Below are positions 60,265 through 64,000 of a stretch of DNA of 64,000 bases, in pieces; position 1 is the stretch's first letter, and each line of letters begins with the position of its first letter. Under the pieces are notes generated by a model. The model worked only from the letters and a program-made list of their open reading frames with translations, ran no database searches and was not told the origin of the DNA. Position numbers and translations under genes: made by a program. The stretch comes from Ga0077560 sp046330435 (lineage in GTDB: Bacteria; Actinomycetota; Thermoleophilia; Miltoncostaeales; Miltoncostaeaceae), in contig JAXLST010000005.1 of the NCBI GenBank assembly GCA_046330435.1, forward strand, positions 1 through 64,000. The letters are read 5' to 3'.

Positions 60265-60789
60265 GTGGGTGAGCGCATCACGTTCGCGATCGCCGCCGCG
60301 GTGGCCCTGGGCTCCGCCGTCGGGGTCGTGACACTGAAGAACCCGTTCCGGGCCGCCGTGTCCCTCATCGGCACGCTGCTGGCCGTGGCCGTGATGTTCC
60401 TGCTGCTCGCCGCCCCGTTCGTGGCCGCGATCCAGATCATCGTCTACGCCGGCGCGATCGTCGTGCTGTTCCTGTTCGTGATCGCCTACCTCGGCGAGCG
60501 CCCCGTCCAGTTCCAGCAGGATCCGATGGCGCGGTACGAGGTCGTGGGCTGGATCGCCGTGATCGCCCTCGGCGTGCAGGGCTTCATCGCCCTCGCGAAC
60601 TCGAAGCTGGTCGGCATCTTCGACGACCCCAAGCCCGTGGGCGACATCGGCTCGCCGCGCGCGATCGGCGAGGCGTTCGTCAACCCGTTCATCGTCTCGT
60701 TCGAGGCGACGTCGCTCGTGCTGCTGGTCGCCGCGCTCGGCGCGGTGCTGCTGGCCAAGCGCGCCGTGCTCGGTGAGGGGGGCCGCTGA
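60265..60789 (+). CDS. nuoJ: NADH-quinone oxidoreductase subunit J
   Basis: The 174-residue membrane subunit has five helices, with the conserved VVTLKNPFRAAVSLIGTLLAVAVMFLLLAAPFVAAIQIIVYAGAIVVLFLFVI pattern (IVYAGAI being the helix 3 pi-bulge region). GTG 60265 is supported by its position 8 bases after TAAGGT. The nuoK start overlaps its stop (TGATG). Confidence 0.94.
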   Translation: MGERITFAIAAAVALGSAVGVVTLKNPFRAAVSLIGTLLAVAVMFLLLAAPFVAAIQIIVYAGAIVVLFLFVIAYLGERPVQFQQDPMARYEVVGWIAVIALGVQGFIALANSKLVGIFDDPKPVGDIGSPRAIGEAFVNPFIVSFEATSLVLLVAALGAVLLAKRAVLGEGGR

Positions 60790-61097
60790 TGGAGGGCATC
60801 CCGCTCAGCTGCTACCTCGGCGTGTCCGGGGGGCTGTTCCTGCTGGGCCTCTACGGCGTGCTCACGCGCCGTAACCCGCTGCTGCTGCTGCTCGCCGTGG
60901 AGCTCATGCTCAACTCGGCGAACGTCGCGCTGGTCGGGTTCTCCCGGTACTGGAACGTCGTGGACGGCCAGATCTTCGCCCTGGTGGTGATGGTCGTCGC
61001 CGCCGCGGAGGTCGTGATCGGCCTCGGGCTGGTGGTGGCGGTCTTCCGCCAGCGCCTCGCGCTCGACGTCGACGGAATGTCGAGCCTCAAGGGATGA
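60789..61097 (+). CDS. nuoK: NADH-quinone oxidoreductase subunit K
   Basis: The 102-residue subunit has three helices and the conserved acidic residue of the second one (LLAVELMLNSANVALVGF), followed by the proton-path Glu in VVAAAEVVIGL. It starts at ATG 60789 on the nuoJ stop and overlaps nuoL by 4 bases. Confidence 0.95.
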   Translation: MEGIPLSCYLGVSGGLFLLGLYGVLTRRNPLLLLLAVELMLNSANVALVGFSRYWNVVDGQIFALVVMVVAAAEVVIGLGLVVAVFRQRLALDVDGMSSLKG

Positions 61098-63016
61098 GCG
61101 ACGTGTCACTCAGCGGGGCGTACCTCGGCTGGTTCGTGCTGGCCCTGCCCCTCCTCGGGGCGATCGTGCTGGCCCTCATCCCGGGCGAGCCCAGCCGCGC
61201 CCTCACGCGCGTCATCGGCGTCGGCTCGGTCGCCGCCGCGTTCGTCCTGGTCGTGAGCCTCTTCGCCCAGCAGCTCACCAACGACCCGGAGCAGCGGGCC
61301 GGCACGTCCACCCTGTGGACGTGGATCGACCTCGGCTCCCTCCAGGTCGACATGAAGATCCTCGTGGACCCGCTGTCGGTCCTGATGATGCTGGTGATCA
61401 CCGGCGTCGGGTCGCTCATCGTCCTGTACTCCACCGAGTACATGTCGCACGACCGCGACTACCGCCGGTTCTTCGTGGAGATGGACTTCTTCATCTTCGC
61501 GATGCTCGTGCTGGTCCTCGCCGCGAACTTCGTGTTCCTCATCGTCGGCTGGGCGCTGGTCGGCCTCGCGAGCTACCTGCTCATCGGCTACTACTACGAC
61601 CGCCCGTCGGCCGTGGCGGCGGCCAAGAAGGCCTTCGTCATCAACGTCCTGGGCGACATCGGCCTGGTGCTCGGCGCGTTCCTGCTGGTGCGCGAGCTCG
61701 GCACCCTGGACTACGCCGAGGTGTTCGCGAAGGCCCCGCAGGGCCTGGGCGACGGCACGTTCGTCGCCGAGATGGTCGCGCTGCTGCTGTTCGTGGGCGC
61801 CGCCGCCAAGAGCGCGCAGATCCCGCTCCACACGTGGCTGCCCGACGCCATGGAGGGCCCCACCCCGGTGTCCGCCCTCATCCACGCGGCCACCATGGTC
61901 ACCGCCGGCGTCTACCTCATCGTGCGTTGCAACGTGCTCTACGAGCTGGCTCCGCACATGTCCGACGCCGTCGCCGTCGTCGGGGCCGTCACCCTCTTCG
62001 TGGCCGCGACCATCGCGACCGTGCAGGACGACATCAAGCGCGTCCTCGCCTGGTCGACGGTGAGCCAGATCGGCTACATGGTCATGGCCGCGGGCCTTGG
62101 GCTGTACGCCAGCGGCATGTTCCACTTCCTCACGCACGCCTTCTTCAAGGCCGCGCTCTTCCTCGCCGCCGGCATCGTCATCCACGCCCTGCACGACGAG
62201 CAGAGCCTGGACCGCATGGGCGGCCTCAAGAAGCACCTCAAGGTCGCGTACTTCGCGACCGGCGCCGGGTGCCTGGCCATCGCCGGCATCCCGCCGTTCT
62301 CGGGCTTCTTCAGCAAGGACGAGATCCTCGCGGGCGCCATCGAGGCCGGCACGCTCGGCAAGATCCTCGCCGGCGTCGGCCTGGTGGGCGCGGGCCTCAC
62401 CGCCTTCTACATGTTCCGCCTGCTCTTCCGGGCCTTCCACGGCCCGGAGCCGGACGGCGGCTACCACGAGGCGCCCCACGCGTCCGGCCCCGCGATGGCC
62501 GTGCCGGTGGCGATCCTCGCCGTCCTCGCGACCGTCGGCGGGTTCATCCAGATCCCGTTCGTCTCGCACAACCTGCGCGACTGGCTGGAGCCCGCGATCA
62601 CCGCGGACCCGGGCATCGAGGCGAGCCACGGCCAGGAGACGCTCATCATCGTGCTGTCCCTCGCCGTCGCCGCGATCGGCATCGGCACCGCCTGGTGGCT
62701 CTTCGGGGCCGGCCCGGAGCGGCGCCTCGCCCGCGCGCACAAGCTGCCGCGCCTGCGCGCCTTCCTGCTCGACCAGTGGCGGTTCGACGAGGTCTACGAG
62801 GCCGCGATCATCCAGCCCGGCCGGGACCTCGGCGACGCCGGCGTCCGCGGCGGGGAGCTCGGCGTGGGCCAGGGCCCGATGATCGCCGCCGAGGCGGTCA
62901 CCGGCGCCGGCGCGCGCATCCTGTCCCGGGTGGAGAACGGCCTCGTCCGGACCTACGCCATGGCCGTCATCGCCGGTGCGGCGATCGTCGGCGTCATCCT
63001 CATCCTCGCCCGGTAG
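61094..63016 (+). CDS. nuoL: NADH-quinone oxidoreductase subunit L
   Basis: The 640-residue antiporter-like subunit has about 15 to 16 helices. Visible are the STEYMSHDRDYRRFFVEMDFFIFAM segment, the proton-path Lys in AAKSAQIPLHTWLPDAMEGPTPVSALIHAATMVTAGVYL, and the C-terminal long lateral helix region (about 540-640). It pumps protons at the distal end. ATG 61094 overlaps nuoK. Confidence 0.96.
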   Translation: MSDVSLSGAYLGWFVLALPLLGAIVLALIPGEPSRALTRVIGVGSVAAAFVLVVSLFAQQLTNDPEQRAGTSTLWTWIDLGSLQVDMKILVDPLSVLMMLVITGVGSLIVLYSTEYMSHDRDYRRFFVEMDFFIFAMLVLVLAANFVFLIVGWALVGLASYLLIGYYYDRPSAVAAAKKAFVINVLGDIGLVLGAFLLVRELGTLDYAEVFAKAPQGLGDGTFVAEMVALLLFVGAAAKSAQIPLHTWLPDAMEGPTPVSALIHAATMVTAGVYLIVRCNVLYELAPHMSDAVAVVGAVTLFVAATIATVQDDIKRVLAWSTVSQIGYMVMAAGLGLYASGMFHFLTHAFFKAALFLAAGIVIHALHDEQSLDRMGGLKKHLKVAYFATGAGCLAIAGIPPFSGFFSKDEILAGAIEAGTLGKILAGVGLVGAGLTAFYMFRLLFRAFHGPEPDGGYHEAPHASGPAMAVPVAILAVLATVGGFIQIPFVSHNLRDWLEPAITADPGIEASHGQETLIIVLSLAVAAIGIGTAWWLFGAGPERRLARAHKLPRLRAFLLDQWRFDEVYEAAIIQPGRDLGDAGVRGGELGVGQGPMIAAEAVTGAGARILSRVENGLVRTYAMAVIAGAAIVGVILILAR

Positions 63017-63025
63017 CCGCCCCTG

Positions 63026-64000
63026 ATGCCCTGGGTCACAGCGATCATCCTCCTGCCCCTCGCCGGGGCGCTGTCCATGCTGGCGGTCCCGCCGGGCGGC
63101 GTCGTCCAGGCGCGCGTCCACGCGTTCCTCACCGCCGGCGGCACCCTCGCGCTCACGGCGATCCTGCTGGGGCTGTTCGACCGCGACACGGCCGGACCCC
63201 AGTACGAGGACCGCCACGGGTGGGCCACCCAGGTGGGCCTGGAGTGGACCGTCAACGTCGACGGCGTCTCCATCTGGCTCATCGTCCTCACCAGCGCGAT
63301 GTTCTTCCTGGCCATCGCGTACGCGTGCTTCCGCACCCCCGAGCGGCCCCGCGCCTTCCTGGGCCTGCTCCTGCTCGCCGAGGCGGGCCTGCTGGGCCTC
63401 TTCGCCGCCGGCAACCTGGTGCTGTTCTACGTGTTCTGGGAGGCCATGCTCGTCCCGTTCTACTTCCTCATCGGGATGTGGGGCGGCAGCGACCGGGTGC
63501 GCGCGACGACCCGCTTCGTGATCTACACGATGGTCGGCTCGCTGCTGATGCTCGTGGCGATCCTGGGCACCGCCTTCATCGCCCGGGAGATCACCGGCCA
63601 GTTCACGTTCGACATGGAGGCGCTGCGCGGCGTCGACTTCACCCGCAACGAGTCGATCTGGCTCTTCGCGGGCTTCGCCCTCGCCTTCATCATCAAGCTG
63701 CCGCTGTGGCCCTTCCACGGCTGGATGCCCGGCGCCTACCGCAACGCGCCCATCCTCGTGACCGGCCTGCTGGCCGCCGTGATGAGCAAGGCCGGCGTGT
63801 ACGGCCTCATCAAGATCGGCGTGCCGCTCTTCCCCGACGGCGCCGAGTACTTCCAGTACCACATCATCGTCATGGCCCTGGCGGGCATCGCCTACGGCTC
63901 GGTGGTCGCGTGGCGGCAGCCGACGGTGCGGATGCTGGTCGCGTACTCCTCGCTCGCCCACCTGGGCTTCGTCGCCCTGGGGATCATCGCCTTCGACAAC
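63026..64000 (+). CDS. nuoM: NADH-quinone oxidoreductase subunit M (cut by the window end)
   Basis: The 325 residues present start at ATG 63026, 9 bases after nuoL. They show VNVDGVSIWLIVLTSAMFFLAIAY, LLLAEAGLLGLFAAGNLVLFYVFWEAMLVPFYFLIGMWGG (a conserved Glu) and FIIKLPLWPFHGWMPGAYRNAPILVTGLLAAVMSKAGVYGLIK, the conserved Lys region. The gene continues beyond base 64000, so the C-terminal helices are missing. nuoN probably follows. Confidence 0.95.
   Translation, partial: MPWVTAIILLPLAGALSMLAVPPGGVVQARVHAFLTAGGTLALTAILLGLFDRDTAGPQYEDRHGWATQVGLEWTVNVDGVSIWLIVLTSAMFFLAIAYACFRTPERPRAFLGLLLLAEAGLLGLFAAGNLVLFYVFWEAMLVPFYFLIGMWGGSDRVRATTRFVIYTMVGSLLMLVAILGTAFIAREITGQFTFDMEALRGVDFTRNESIWLFAGFALAFIIKLPLWPFHGWMPGAYRNAPILVTGLLAAVMSKAGVYGLIKIGVPLFPDGAEYFQYHIIVMALAGIAYGSVVAWRQPTVRMLVAYSSLAHLGFVALGIIAFDN

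Noticed and set aside
61106..63961. Large minus-strand open frame opposite nuoL and nuoM
   Set aside because: Composition is Asp/His/Gln/Arg shadow typical of the strand opposite GC-rich membrane genes. nuoL and nuoM on the plus strand are unmistakable.

Overview
The window is very GC-rich and gene-dense, with almost exclusive G/C at wobble positions, frequent GTG/TTG starts and many 4-base GTGA/ATGA gene overlaps. It shows actinobacterial-type glycosyltransferases, a monomeric isocitrate dehydrogenase, TolB-like secreted propellers and HD-GYP proteins. Together these suggest a deep-branching actinobacterium, possibly Thermoleophilia-like. That placement is an inference; there is no rRNA gene in the window to confirm it. 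No tRNA, rRNA, CRISPR array or insertion sequence was seen.

Layout. (1) 1-4.5 kb: a small membrane protein, then a leftward group with a phosphatase-fold protein that lacks its catalytic residues, a polyprenyl-phosphate sugar-phosphate transferase, a coiled-coil protein and a GT4, followed by a hotdog thioesterase. (2) 4.7-9.0 kb: an ECF sigma factor fused to a zinc-finger (zf-HC2) segment, followed by two secreted Ig-like proteins. (3) 9.0-30.7 kb: a large surface-polysaccharide locus with about ten GT4 and GT2 glycosyltransferases, RmlC, the Wzm/Wzt ABC exporter, a Wzx-like flippase, a UDP-GlcNAc 2-epimerase-like protein, a large GT-C-like membrane protein and an SDR epimerase. (4) 30.7-36.3 kb: two tandem secreted beta-propeller proteins. 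(5) 36.3-42.1 kb: an FkbM methyltransferase, a double-domain GT2 and nucleotide-sugar genes for GDP-D-rhamnose (gmd, rmd) and UDP-xylose (UXS). (6) 42.2-46.6 kb: a small membrane-anchored secreted protein and two cyclic-di-GMP proteins (GGDEF-HD-GYP and HD-GYP). (7) 46.7-51.4 kb: an ACT/malic-enzyme-like protein lacking key catalytic residues, an ABC-2 permease with a TPR-like partner, and isocitrate dehydrogenase. (8) 51.7-64.0 kb: the complex I operon nuoA to nuoM, with nuoM cut by the window end.

How the genes work together. The sugar-phosphate transferase can start a lipid-linked glycan. The GT4/GT2 enzymes extend it from nucleotide sugars, including GDP-D-rhamnose, UDP-xylose and possibly ManNAc-type sugars, and Wzm/Wzt and/or the Wzx-like protein move it across the membrane. 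The adjacent c-di-GMP genes could link surface polysaccharide to lifestyle control, although the sequence does not prove this. IDH and complex I belong to central respiration.

Two window-wide observations stand out. First, many intergenic gaps contain a TANNNT -10-like element. At eight genes it lies only 7-9 nt upstream of the start codon, which points to widespread leaderless transcription. Second, three regions (four genes) carry single-base length changes, mostly in or near short C/G runs, that break otherwise intact reading frames. These are most simply assembly errors, and I annotate the genes as full length with the breaks noted.
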